This document shows, in pieces, positions 8,954 to 17,766 of a DNA stretch of 64,000 nt. The translations under genes and the position numbers were made by a program. The stretch spans positions 186,001-250,000 of the forward strand of contig JAFZVC010000026.1 of NCBI GenBank assembly GCA_017618015.1, in the 5' to 3' direction. This DNA is from Spirochaetaceae bacterium (GTDB lineage: Bacteria > Spirochaetota > Spirochaetia > Treponematales > Treponemataceae). A model generated the notes under the pieces. The model was not told the DNA's origin and made no database searches. It saw only the letters and a list, made by a program, of their open reading frames with translations. Position 1 is the first letter of the stretch, and every line of letters begins with the position of its first letter.

Positions 8954-10057
8954 TTAGTGGCGTTTTAGCAGCTTTCTGACTTTCTTAAAGTAAAAAGCCC
9001 GTAGTTTTTCGAGCAATATGTAAAACGCATAAAACACTGGTTTTACAGGCATGTCGATACTTCCTGCCCTATGAACTACAATACCGCCGAAACCTGTCTT
9101 AAACCGGTAAAGTCCGTGCATTGGATGATGTTCGTCGTCTGTCGGCGGGATGCCGTAAAAATCGTAGACTTTTGAGCCGAACTTCTTAGCGTCCTGAATC
9201 GCAGTCCACTGCAGCAGATACGCTGGCATAAGATTCCGCTTGTTGTCAGAAGAAGCACCATAAAGGTATACGGCTTCTGTGTCTGTGAAAAGCGTTATAA
9301 TACCTGCCAGTGTCTCGCCTTCGTATTCAGCGATATAAAGCGTTGTCTTAACGTGACTGCCATCTGCGGGAAGCTCCAAAAGGCTTTTGTAGTAGTCTTT
9401 TCCGTGGACAGCGATCCTGTCACGCGCGGCTGTTTCCATGAAGACTTTATAAAAATTATCGATGCTTTCAGCCCCTGCCGCCTTTACAGTAACGCCCTTC
9501 TTTTCAGCAAGTCGTATGTTGTAACGCCACTTGGGTTTCATTGCGGAAAGAAGCTCTTCTTCTGTTTTGTCGAGCGGTAAAAGCACGGTATCTGGTGGCT
9601 GAACGTCAGTCGGTGATTTTTTTAGGCGGATTTTCTCATTGCCTTTCGTGTCTTTATATCCATCAAGATATTTTGTTCTGTCCTCGTTTGTGTAAAACTC
9701 TATTGGCGGATCAAAGCGGATGCAAAAAACAGCTGATGGGAGAACTTTTTTTAGCTCTTGTGCCGTATCTTGGAGCAAAAACAGATATTCAGGTGAATCG
9801 TATGGAATTATCTTTTGAAAATCTTCTGAAAGCTCAATTCCAAGAGGAACATACGCGATGGAAATAAAACTTTTAAGCTTACGAACGAGGATTGAAAGAT
9901 TGAAATTTATAGTATTATCAGCTTTTGCGGCAGCGGCGGAAAAAAAATACGGAGTCCAGCCGTGCATCGCTTTGAATGATGCCCAGAACCTTGTCTGCAG
10001 AAAGTGATAAGGCTCTGGAGTATGTTTTGTAATTGGAGATAGTTTTATCGAGTACAT
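8954..10057 (-). CDS. FemAB-family peptidoglycan bridge transferase
   Basis: 367 residues with the double GNAT-like fold of FemA/FemB/MurM enzymes, which attach amino acids from aminoacyl-tRNA to the peptidoglycan stem peptide. Supporting segments are FLQTRFWASFKAMHGW near the N-terminus, MKPKWRYNIRLAEKKGV, LFTDTEAVYLYGASS and VYDFYGIPP...GLYRFKTGFGG near the C-terminus. It is not distinguishable by eye from lipid II glycyltransferases of other specificity. Its product acts at the cytoplasmic membrane in cell-wall synthesis. It lies 80 bases downstream of metG. Confidence 0.82.
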   Translation of the reverse strand: MYSIKLSPITKHTPEPYHFLQTRFWASFKAMHGWTPYFFSAAAAKADNTINFNLSILVRKLKSFISIAYVPLGIELSEDFQKIIPYDSPEYLFLLQDTAQELKKVLPSAVFCIRFDPPIEFYTNEDRTKYLDGYKDTKGNEKIRLKKSPTDVQPPDTVLLPLDKTEEELLSAMKPKWRYNIRLAEKKGVTVKAAGAESIDNFYKVFMETAARDRIAVHGKDYYKSLLELPADGSHVKTTLYIAEYEGETLAGIITLFTDTEAVYLYGASSDNKRNLMPAYLLQWTAIQDAKKFGSKVYDFYGIPPTDDEHHPMHGLYRFKTGFGGIVVHRAGSIDMPVKPVFYAFYILLEKLRAFYFKKVRKLLKRH

Positions 10058-10089
10058 AATGCGATTGCATCCTGTGTTTAGTACGATTG

Positions 10090-10130
10090 GTCAAGGCGCG
10101 TTCGCCAAAAGGCTCACTTAAAGCCTTGAC
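10090..10130. other. Hairpin between metG and femAB
   Basis: GTCAAGGC (10090-10097) pairs with GCCTTGAC (10123-10130) around a 25-base loop that itself holds GGCGAACGC-like sequence. No T-run follows, so it may be a weak terminator or processing site rather than a strong Rho-independent terminator. Confidence 0.4.
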
Positions 10131-10137
10131 TCAACCG

Positions 10138-12483
10138 TCAATGAACTTCGCCGTTTTCTGTGAAAGTCGTTGTTACTTTCTTTCCCGCAGCAACAAATGC
10201 TTTTCCGTGAACACCGACTGTCTTATCCTTTACGGAGATAATGCAGTCAAAGAACGTGTCAGCATCAATTTCAGCTGGTTTTACGAAAGCAGGATCTGCT
10301 CCTTCAAGCACAACCGGTGTTCCTGGCTCTGCCCACGGACATTCAAGTACTTCAACTTTCTCTTTTCCGTCGAGCATATAATCAGCGGCTAGAAGCATAC
10401 CGCGGCTTTCTATACCACGAAGTTTTCTTGCCTTAAGATTATCAGCTATGATGATATGCTTTCCAAGAAGCTCTTCTTCTGTAAGATACGGAACAAGGCC
10501 TGAGCAGATAACGCGTTCCTGTCCGGAACCGTCATCAACTTTCTCAACGTAGAGTTTCTCGGCATCGGGGTGTCTCTGAATCTCAACGATTTTGGCGACT
10601 TTAAGAGCGATTTTTTCGTTGAAAACAGCAATCTGCTGCTCAGGAGTAAGAGGCTCTTTCTTAACTTCTTCCTTCTTCTCTTTTTTCTGAGGCTGCTGTT
10701 TCTGCTTTTCGGCTGCATTATCAGCGTTTTTCTCTGAGCGCTCTTTCTGGCTGCCCGAATACTGCTCGCGGTATGCTTTAATGCGTGCATCATCAATCGG
10801 TTTGAAGATAATTTCAGTCTTAAGAACTTTCTCGAGTCCTTCTGTCTTTCCAAGGTCGTTCCAGCCAAGCCAGCCTTCTTCCGTTGGTTTGCCGATTCTT
10901 CCTGTGCAGCCAGCCTTACCGAAGAATTCAAGAACTCTTTCGGCGTAATGCGGCATATACGGGTGAACCATTATCATAAGATCTTTAATGATATAGCAAA
11001 GATCGCGTATAAGGGCTGCGGCTTTCTCTGGCTCTGTATTGCGTGTCTTCCACGGCTCGCCGTCCTGGAATGCTTTGTTCGCGATTGAAGAGATGTTGAA
11101 AATCTCGTGGAAAGCGTCTTTAAGTTCTGACCAGTCAAGAAGATCCGTTACTTTCTTCTCGCCTTCAAGAATCTGAGCCCACAGATCTTTATTCGGTGTT
11201 CCTGCAGGAATTACGCCGTCATAATAGCGGCTTACGAATGTCGTCGTTCTGTTTACGAGGTTGCAAAGGTTTCCGACAAGCTCTGAGTTAACTTTCTCCT
11301 GGAAATCTTTCCACATAAACTGGAAGTCAGATTTCTCAGGTCTGTTGTAGAACATATAGAAGCGCCATACGTCTGACGGAATGCCGGACTCACGAGCGTC
11401 TGTTCCGAATACACCGATACCCTTTGACTTACTGAACTTCGTGTTCTCGTAATTCATGTATTCCGTGCTAGACATGTGGTAAAGCTTTGTCCAGTCTTTT
11501 CCAGATCCAATCAAAGTCGATGGGAAAATAACAGTGTGGAACGGAATGTTGTCTTTTCCGATGAACTGGAAAAGGTCTACAGGAACTTTTGCTCTTGGTT
11601 CTGTTGATTCAGACGGGAGCCACCAAGATTTCCAGTCGAATTTCTCAGGAGAATCAAGTTTTTCAAGTTTATCTGCAAGAGCTTTCGTAATCGAGATATA
11701 ACCGATAGGAGCATCGAACCAAACGTAGAAAACTTTGTCCTCAAAGCCTTCTTTAGGTACAGGAATACCCCACTTCAGATCGCGTGTAATTGCGCGCTCA
11801 TGAAGTCCGTCGCGGATCCAAGCTTCTGTCATCTGAACAGCGTTCTTAGCCCACTGTCCTTTTTCTGAAGTCTCTTTCATCCAGACGGCGTATTCTTTCT
11901 GAATACCTGGCAAATCGATGTAAAGATGCTTTGTCTGCTTCATAACAGGAGTCGCGCCACAAGTAGAACAGCGCGGATTCTTAAGCTCAACAGGCTCAAG
12001 GAGCTTTCCGCAGTGCTCGCACTGGTCGCCACGCGCATCTTCGTAACCGCAATGAGGGCATGTTCCGCGAACGTATCTGTCTGCAAGGAAGCGTTCACAT
12101 TCAGGGCAGAAAAGCTGCTCTATCGTGTTTTCTTTAATGAATCCGCGTTCATCGAGCATCTTAAAAAGTGACTGAACAATTTCTGTCTGCTGTGGTGTCG
12201 ATGTTCTACCGAAATAATCGAAGTTTATTCCGAACCATTCATAAATATCCTTGTGGATAGCATGATAAAAATCACACAATTCTTTAGGTTTTTTATGCTC
12301 CTCAAGGGCTTTCGTTTCTGTGGCTGTTCCGTATTCGTCAGTACCGCATACATAAAGCGTGTCGTAACCGCGGCTGCGGCAAAAACGAGCGAATACATCG
12401 GCAGAAAGCACCTGAAGAAGGTTTCCCAAATGAGGAACGTTGTTTACATAAGGTAAAGCTGAGGTTATAAGTCTTCTATTCAT
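10138..12483 (-). CDS. metG: Methionyl-tRNA synthetase with C-terminal tRNA-binding domain
   Basis: 781-residue class I synthetase. It shows the HIGH-type VNNVPHLGN near residue 19, two zinc knuckles (CPEC...CPHC and CEHC...CSTC, about residues 125-180), the KMSKS equivalent KFSKSKG, an anticodon-binding helical domain, a Lys/Glu/Gln-rich linker (about 600-640), and an EMAP/Trbp-111-like domain (VAKIVEIQRHPDAEKLYV to the end). The size and fused domain match the long bacterial MetRS type. It has no ribosome binding site; the -10 box is eight bases before the ATG. Confidence 0.97.
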   Translation of the reverse strand: MNRRLITSALPYVNNVPHLGNLLQVLSADVFARFCRSRGYDTLYVCGTDEYGTATETKALEEHKKPKELCDFYHAIHKDIYEWFGINFDYFGRTSTPQQTEIVQSLFKMLDERGFIKENTIEQLFCPECERFLADRYVRGTCPHCGYEDARGDQCEHCGKLLEPVELKNPRCSTCGATPVMKQTKHLYIDLPGIQKEYAVWMKETSEKGQWAKNAVQMTEAWIRDGLHERAITRDLKWGIPVPKEGFEDKVFYVWFDAPIGYISITKALADKLEKLDSPEKFDWKSWWLPSESTEPRAKVPVDLFQFIGKDNIPFHTVIFPSTLIGSGKDWTKLYHMSSTEYMNYENTKFSKSKGIGVFGTDARESGIPSDVWRFYMFYNRPEKSDFQFMWKDFQEKVNSELVGNLCNLVNRTTTFVSRYYDGVIPAGTPNKDLWAQILEGEKKVTDLLDWSELKDAFHEIFNISSIANKAFQDGEPWKTRNTEPEKAAALIRDLCYIIKDLMIMVHPYMPHYAERVLEFFGKAGCTGRIGKPTEEGWLGWNDLGKTEGLEKVLKTEIIFKPIDDARIKAYREQYSGSQKERSEKNADNAAEKQKQQPQKKEKKEEVKKEPLTPEQQIAVFNEKIALKVAKIVEIQRHPDAEKLYVEKVDDGSGQERVICSGLVPYLTEEELLGKHIIIADNLKARKLRGIESRGMLLAADYMLDGKEKVEVLECPWAEPGTPVVLEGADPAFVKPAEIDADTFFDCIISVKDKTVGVHGKAFVAAGKKVTTTFTENGEVH

Positions 12484-12491
12484 AATAGAAT

Positions 12492-12520
12492 ATGATAATT
12501 ACTTATGGCTTTCTGCGCAA
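12492..12520 (-). promoter_or_regulatory. Promoter of metG (leaderless type)
   Basis: Leftward TTGCGC (12515-12520), 17-base spacer, TATCAT (12492-12497), then eight bases to the metG ATG. No T-box leader can fit here. Confidence 0.55.
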
Positions 12521-12525
12521 GACGT

Positions 12526-14400
12526 TTATGTTCGTTTTTTTGTCGCTAGCGCTTTCTTTGACGATTGTTTTATGTTGAGGAAAAGCGTTTTTTCTGTTTC
12601 GTAACCTGCCGGAATCTCTAGTTTCCAGTAGAATGTGAAACAAGTCGCATAAGTCGTTTTCTCAAAAGAAATTGGCTGTATGCAGATACCCGCGTTTTCA
12701 TTCGGTTCAAAAGTGAAGACAGTAGAAGTTTTAGAATCTGTAATCTGGCAGCAAGAAACGTCATGCTGATGTATGAAAATTTGGTCAGTGCAAGAAGCAA
12801 TGCTTGTGTCTGCTGATATAACTTCAATACATCTGTTCTTTATGTCAAAATCAGTCAGCGCAAGATTCGACTCAACTGCGAAATAGCATCTTAGATAATC
12901 TTGGCTTTTGTTCTGAATGATATACTGAACTTGAATTGAATTGTCAGAAAAAACATATTTTTTCCTAAGACGGACTTCCTGCCGTTTTTTACCGTATGTT
13001 CCTTCCGCCTCCAAGAAAAGCTCTTGCTTCGCTCTGGAAAAGCCAGTTTCCTTGTAAGATAATTCCGGGAAAACAGTATTTAAAAGCGGTTTTCCGTTTT
13101 GATATTGTTCAAAGAACGAATTTTTATCGGCAAAAAAGTCTATGAATATTTTTTTAGGATATAATCCATTTTCACATTCAGATGAAATCGTATAATTTCT
13201 GCAGCACTCTCTTGCATCAAGCTCAAAAACAGCACCGCCCTCGGAAGCCAAAAAACTGTTGTAAACCGGAGTTCGGCACATATATTCTTGGTTTCCGTCC
13301 ATATCAAGGTCAAAAGATGCTAAAAGCGTGTCGTTCCTAAGTGAAACTTCTTTTATAAGCTTTTCAGCAAGAAGAAGATGATTGTACGCATGCTGACGGA
13401 TTTTCTGCTGTTCCAATGGCGTAAGGTTTTCGTTCCAATATGCTGACCTTTCCTGTGCTTTCCAAAGCTCATCTCTTGCTGCTTTTTTGCGTGCCTTGTC
13501 GCCACGGCATTGATTTACTTCGTTCGAGATTTGGATCATCCTTGAATAAAGCCTGAACGCTTCAGGGTTCCGCGCTATAATTTCTTTTACAGGACGGTTG
13601 TTTTTACTTGATCCCGGCGGAATAAATGCTCTTGTAAACGAACGGCAGTTTTTTAAGTATTGAGAAGCTGTGCACAAACTTATTGTGTTATCGACTTTTG
13701 TTTCTGTTAAGAATTTTTCAATCCAGCCATTTTTAATAAGCGCGGAAAGTTGGTCCGGCATAAAAAGTGTACTTATTGTCGTAGCCTTTTTTGTTCCTGA
13801 TAATCTGTTAAATGAAGAAAGATATGATTCGGCAGAATCAGACTTTGAAGGAATCATGTTGCCAGTGAGTGCAAGAATATTTATGGTTTTACCGTACTCT
13901 TCGACGATTATCGGTTTGGAGCTTAAAGCGGCGGTCTTATCTTCCGCAGAAAGAAGCTGCATATCAAGGAAAGCATAATCCATTCCGCACGTACACAGGC
14001 TTGTTATAAGCGAAGAATCCCAGGCACTGCTTGTAAGCCATGCGCCTCTTGGCTTTTTACCGAAGAGTTTCCGCAAAGCTGTCGTCAGCATTTCTATCTG
14101 ACCTACTCTATCTACGGGAAGCAAAAGCGGGAGTATAGGATCATAATAACCACCGCCAACAATTTCAATCTGCTTTCTTGAAACAAGTTCAGCTATTATA
14201 TCAATTGCTTCGGTATGCTTTCTTCCAAGCCAATCTGCTTTCCTTCCAGAAATAGCTATAGTGAAATTACATTCAGGATGAGAATAGAAAAATGAGAGTA
14301 TGTTCTTTAAGTTGTTCTGATATTGTGTTTCTTCGTCAGAATCATGGATTATTCCGTCAGAATCAATTCTCAGAACGAAGCAGACACTAGTATTCTCCAT
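12526..14400 (-). CDS. GH57-family-like protein, catalytic motifs lost
   Basis: 624 residues with the overall layout of GH57 4-alpha-glucanotransferases/alpha-amylases: an N-terminal (beta/alpha)7-like half and a long beta-sandwich half. The conserved EIVGGGYYDPILPLL (about 79-93) anchors the assignment. The first signature HQP is replaced by RIDSD. The region normally reading WLTERVWEP, whose Glu is the nucleophile, reads WLTSSAWDS (121-129). No GDDGEKFG-like general-acid motif is visible. It is therefore probably catalytically altered or inactive, perhaps a glycogen-binding or regulatory protein. The intact frame and full length argue against a decaying pseudogene. Confidence 0.65.
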   Translation of the reverse strand: MENTSVCFVLRIDSDGIIHDSDEETQYQNNLKNILSFFYSHPECNFTIAISGRKADWLGRKHTEAIDIIAELVSRKQIEIVGGGYYDPILPLLLPVDRVGQIEMLTTALRKLFGKKPRGAWLTSSAWDSSLITSLCTCGMDYAFLDMQLLSAEDKTAALSSKPIIVEEYGKTINILALTGNMIPSKSDSAESYLSSFNRLSGTKKATTISTLFMPDQLSALIKNGWIEKFLTETKVDNTISLCTASQYLKNCRSFTRAFIPPGSSKNNRPVKEIIARNPEAFRLYSRMIQISNEVNQCRGDKARKKAARDELWKAQERSAYWNENLTPLEQQKIRQHAYNHLLLAEKLIKEVSLRNDTLLASFDLDMDGNQEYMCRTPVYNSFLASEGGAVFELDARECCRNYTISSECENGLYPKKIFIDFFADKNSFFEQYQNGKPLLNTVFPELSYKETGFSRAKQELFLEAEGTYGKKRQEVRLRKKYVFSDNSIQVQYIIQNKSQDYLRCYFAVESNLALTDFDIKNRCIEVISADTSIASCTDQIFIHQHDVSCCQITDSKTSTVFTFEPNENAGICIQPISFEKTTYATCFTFYWKLEIPAGYETEKTLFLNIKQSSKKALATKKRT

Positions 14401-14469
14401 TAGAAACCATCCGATTACAGCAACAATGCATAGTATTAGGGGCAGATTATTAATGATAAATCACAATTC

Positions 14470-15090
14470 TTATAATTTAAAGCCTTTAGCAAAAGGATTT
14501 GTAATTTTTTTAATGCATTTTCTAGGACACTTCTTTGCCATTTCGAGCGTAAGCGTCTCGTTTTTGTTACAACCGCCGCACGATGTACAACCGACTGTAC
14601 AATTACTGCATTCTTCTCCTTCTGGTAATGAACATTGAATGAAGTATTCTTTTTCGCGAGGGATAAGGTCTATTATGTTTTGTGGGCAATGCGGCACACA
14701 TTCACCACAACCGTTGCATGATTCCGTTACGACAGCCGTTCCGTTCTTAATGATTATAGCGTGCTGCGGGCAGAACGTAACGCATGTACCATACCCGATG
14801 CATCCCCATTTGCAGAATTGTTCCTTTCCGTATATTTCCGAAAAAAGGCGGCAATCAGTCATTTCACGGTGTTCAAGGAGTTTTGTCGCGCCGTTTCTAT
14901 CTGGCGAGCATTTTATGACAGCGCACATTCCGTTGTCAGTACCTTCGGAATCGATCAAATCATTTAAAAAATCTTTCTCTTCTTTTGAGAAAACTTTTTC
15001 AGGATCGAATTTAAAATATGTAAACAACAGGAAGCAAAGTCCGCAGACTGCGAGAATAATCAAAATAGAGAGTAAAAATGCAACAAACAT
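14470..15090 (-). CDS. rnfB: RnfB-type ferredoxin subunit, short form
   Basis: 206 residues. An N-terminal membrane helix (3-24) is followed after a short linker by the RnfB core and two 4Fe-4S motifs: C93, C97, C103, C107 and C125, C128, C131, C135. The domain with NCGxCGxxGC that normally lies between helix and core in RnfB is absent, so one cluster appears missing. An extra Cys-rich tail (CSNCTVGCTSCGGC, 161-174) follows. It is the last gene of the operon and overlaps rnfA by one base. Role: electron entry from ferredoxin at the cytoplasmic face. Confidence 0.8.
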   Translation of the reverse strand: MFVAFLLSILIILAVCGLCFLLFTYFKFDPEKVFSKEEKDFLNDLIDSEGTDNGMCAVIKCSPDRNGATKLLEHREMTDCRLFSEIYGKEQFCKWGCIGYGTCVTFCPQHAIIIKNGTAVVTESCNGCGECVPHCPQNIIDLIPREKEYFIQCSLPEGEECSNCTVGCTSCGGCNKNETLTLEMAKKCPRKCIKKITNPFAKGFKL

Positions 15091-15644
15091 CAGAATACCT
15101 CAGTATTAAGCCATGAAACATTAAAAGCAAAAAGCATAAAAAGAATAACAGCAATGCAAAGGAACAGCATTGCGCTTTCTTTAAAGCTTATATATTGCTG
15201 TGAGCTCTTCATCTTCCAACGGACCGCATAAATGATAGGCAGCATGCAGAAGAATGAAAGGATACATGACAGTGAAATAAGAATTGCATTTCCGAACGTT
15301 ATGCCTTCGTTCATCGCAAGAAGAAGAACACAGTATGAGAAAAAGAAACCGGCGACATTCTTTTTTAAAAGCCGGGCTGTGAATTCTGTAATTACGACTG
15401 AAATAAGGTAAATGATGAAAAAGCAGAAAAATGGATAAAGTTCTGCAAGTCCGTTAGGAACTAATATAAACTTAGTGATTGGCCAACATATACAAACCGA
15501 AAGGAGCACCGACAGAATCTCTTTTGAAATGAAAAACAAAATATCGTTCGGTTTTTTGGAGAAAACAATTATCTTATTGAGGCCGATTCCGTAAACAAAC
15601 ACAGCTGATGAAACAAGCACATAGAAAAAGAGGATATTGAACAT
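15090..15644 (-). CDS. rnfA: RnfA-type membrane subunit
   Basis: 184 residues with six hydrophobic segments, the size of RnfA/RnfE. Assignment rests on operon position (CDGE-A-B) and topology, because the family's usual N-terminal NNxxL and GxCPFLGVS motifs are not obvious. It is expected to carry, with RnfE, the intramembrane 2Fe-2S site; cysteines are present at SVCICWP. It starts four bases after rnfE and overlaps rnfB. Confidence 0.65.
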   Translation of the reverse strand: MFNILFFYVLVSSAVFVYGIGLNKIIVFSKKPNDILFFISKEILSVLLSVCICWPITKFILVPNGLAELYPFFCFFIIYLISVVITEFTARLLKKNVAGFFFSYCVLLLAMNEGITFGNAILISLSCILSFFCMLPIIYAVRWKMKSSQQYISFKESAMLFLCIAVILFMLFAFNVSWLNTEVF

Positions 15645-15647
15645 AAT

Positions 15648-16250
15648 CTAATCTTTTCTCCTTACTATTTCTATTCTTTTGTTGATAAAGACGAACATTG
15701 CTACTGCCAGTCCAGTCAGAATAAAGGCTCCTGATATCGTTGAGAAGAAAAACGATAAAGTCGAAGTCTTGATAAACGGGTACTTGAATATGTGTATACC
15801 GTCACGGAAAGGCAGTGAAAAAGAACCGTAAGCAAGAAATTCGCGGATTATTGATACAATCACGGCGATTCCTGTAAGGATGCCGGAATTACGCATATTT
15901 ACCGCAAAAATGTTGTATTTATAGTTTCCTTTTGGCTCCAGGATATGACCTGTCAAAAAAGCTGATGCGGGTGCGAGGTATATCGCAAAGCCCATTGTGA
16001 GCGCAATTATCGGTGAAAAAAGGATGACGAACTGCTTGTAAAGTATTGTCATTGAAAGCATAAAAACGATCATCAGAACATTTTCAAGATTCGCCAGGTT
16101 AAGCTTTTCGATGAACATTTTAAGGGCCGTTCCTGAAAGCATTACAAAGTTGACTGCGACAAGCATTATGATTGTATACGCGAAGCGCGAAGGAAGCGGT
16201 ACGATAAAGCTAAGAATAGCTGTTGTAAACATAAAAATGGATTTTTTCAT
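15648..16250 (-). CDS. rnfE: RnfE-type membrane subunit
   Basis: 200 residues and about six membrane helices. The segment IIREFLAYGSFSLPF resembles the RExLGxGxLFG region of RnfE/NqrD, and FAVNMRNSGILTG occupies the usual central position. Partner of RnfA in the membrane core of the ion-translocating ferredoxin:NAD+ oxidoreductase. It overlaps rnfG by four bases (ATGA) and is followed closely by rnfA. Confidence 0.7.
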   Translation of the reverse strand: MKKSIFMFTTAILSFIVPLPSRFAYTIIMLVAVNFVMLSGTALKMFIEKLNLANLENVLMIVFMLSMTILYKQFVILFSPIIALTMGFAIYLAPASAFLTGHILEPKGNYKYNIFAVNMRNSGILTGIAVIVSIIREFLAYGSFSLPFRDGIHIFKYPFIKTSTLSFFFSTISGAFILTGLAVAMFVFINKRIEIVRRKD

Positions 16251-16726
16251 TTTTTCTCAACTTCCTTTGAAAGAATAACAGGAATCTGCTGGGCACAATA
16301 GTTTATCTGTGTTTTAGAGGCATTATAGTCAAGTTCATCATCTCCTGAAAGGAAATGAGTGTTAGCAGCATAACCTGCGAAAGTGCCTTTTTCATCGCCA
16401 TCAAAATATGTGTACACAGCCGCGGCTGGACCGGAGATGCCTGTCAGCCTCAGCAGAACAGCCCTTCCCTCTGTGCTATTTTCCGTATCGGTTATCTTGT
16501 ATACAGCCGCGGATACAACCGCAGGTGTCTGTATATCAACATAGTCACCTACAACATAAGTAGTTCCATATTTTGCGGAAAGTACATCAGAAACACTTGT
16601 TTGTAGTTTTTCTTTCCATGTGTCCCTTGAAAGCAGAGTCACGATGGCGAGCAAAAAGAAAAGGACAAGTACAATAACTGTAAATGCACCGTATCTGTGT
16701 ATCAGAAGTTTTATCTCTGCTGTCAT
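16247..16726 (-). CDS. rnfG: RnfG-type subunit without a canonical flavinylation motif
   Basis: 159 residues: one membrane helix (14-33) and an extracytoplasmic domain. RnfG normally binds FMN covalently at an S/T-G-A-T motif near the C-terminus. Here the corresponding area reads DYNASKTQINYCAQQI, with no SGAT. Identification depends on position between rnfD and rnfE (four-base overlaps on both sides), topology and size. It is either a divergent RnfG that has lost covalent FMN or a structural replacement. Confidence 0.6.
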   Translation of the reverse strand: MTAEIKLLIHRYGAFTVIVLVLFFLLAIVTLLSRDTWKEKLQTSVSDVLSAKYGTTYVVGDYVDIQTPAVVSAAVYKITDTENSTEGRAVLLRLTGISGPAAAVYTYFDGDEKGTFAGYAANTHFLSGDDELDYNASKTQINYCAQQIPVILSKEVEKK

Positions 16727-17766
16727 TTCAAAAGCTCCTGTTTTTTAATGAAAAACGTCATATATAGCCATTCTTCTATCAACTGGATAAGCGGCGAAAT
16801 GATGTTAACTATGAGCACTACGAACATAGAGCCGATATGACCAGTCCCACAACCGTTTATAAAGAATGAGGCTATGCCTGCGCCAAAAGCATAAATAATC
16901 TTCCCAGGAATACTTGCAGGAACTGTTCCTGCCCACGGAAGTATGAAGAAAGCACATACAAGGGTACCGCTTGTACATAACGCTAACAGTATATCTCCGG
17001 CATTGTACATGTTACCGAAAGGTACGATTCCGAAAATTCTGACGCAGAATGCATAAACGGCTAGGAAAACGACAGGTACTATCCAGTCAATAAGCTCAAA
17101 TGAAATCAGAATTATCGTAGCTGCGAGCGTAAGCAAGTTAAAACGGAAACCAGCTATTACGCTGCCATTGTCCCAAAGAAGCGATATATACCCTTCTGGT
17201 AAAACGAGCCCTGTGAATTTAAAGACTGTCCTGTTTAGGAAAGAAGTGATCGCCTTATCTACAGGCATTACTGTAAAAGTTCCATCTGCCAAAAGATTTG
17301 AGAATATGTTTCCATCTTTAAGATATTCAAGCGGAATAAGGAACTTTGGAAAATAATTGCTTCGGAAAAAGTAAAGCACCAAAACAGATATTACGGCGGG
17401 ATTTATCCAAGAGAAAGCAAATCCACCGGAAATGTATTTTGAAAGAAGAAGAACGATAGGAACGAGGATGAAAACAACTACAGGCGGATAATCCTGCGGG
17501 ATAAAAAGTCCAATAAAAAGTCCCTGAAGTATTACGATAAAATCAAGCTTGAAACGCGTATGCTTAAGACATGTGTCTATAAAATCGGCAGTAACAGAAG
17601 CGAACACCGAAACTAAAATGATAAAAAACGAGCTATAACTTTTTGTAATGAAAAGCATTACAAGCTGTGGTACAAAAAGCAGCAGTGAAACTTTTGCGGT
17701 GTCATTTATAGACGGCTTTGCATTGAAGAAAGGCGTAAGCGACAAAAACTGATACTTTTTTTTCAT
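16723..17766 (-). CDS. rnfD: RnfD-type membrane subunit
   Basis: 347 residues, about nine membrane helices. The N-terminal PFFNAKPSINDT, the LDFIVILQGLFIGLFIPQDYP segment and FSWINPAVISVLVLYFF are typical of RnfD/NqrB. The usual covalent-FMN motif (SGATPL-like) would fall near residue 165; the sequence there is PVDKAITSFL, so covalent FMN is doubtful. Overlaps by four bases with rnfC and rnfG. Part of the ion-translocating membrane module. Confidence 0.75.
   Translation of the reverse strand: MKKKYQFLSLTPFFNAKPSINDTAKVSLLLFVPQLVMLFITKSYSSFFIILVSVFASVTADFIDTCLKHTRFKLDFIVILQGLFIGLFIPQDYPPVVVFILVPIVLLLSKYISGGFAFSWINPAVISVLVLYFFRSNYFPKFLIPLEYLKDGNIFSNLLADGTFTVMPVDKAITSFLNRTVFKFTGLVLPEGYISLLWDNGSVIAGFRFNLLTLAATIILISFELIDWIVPVVFLAVYAFCVRIFGIVPFGNMYNAGDILLALCTSGTLVCAFFILPWAGTVPASIPGKIIYAFGAGIASFFINGCGTGHIGSMFVVLIVNIISPLIQLIEEWLYMTFFIKKQELLK

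Noticed and set aside
10058-10137. Riboswitch upstream of femAB
   Set aside because: Only one simple hairpin is seen; no conserved aptamer core could be recognised.
10446-10931. 161-codon frame inside metG
   Set aside because: Shadow of the Lys/Glu-rich linker and tRNA-binding domain; no independent ribosome binding site or motif.
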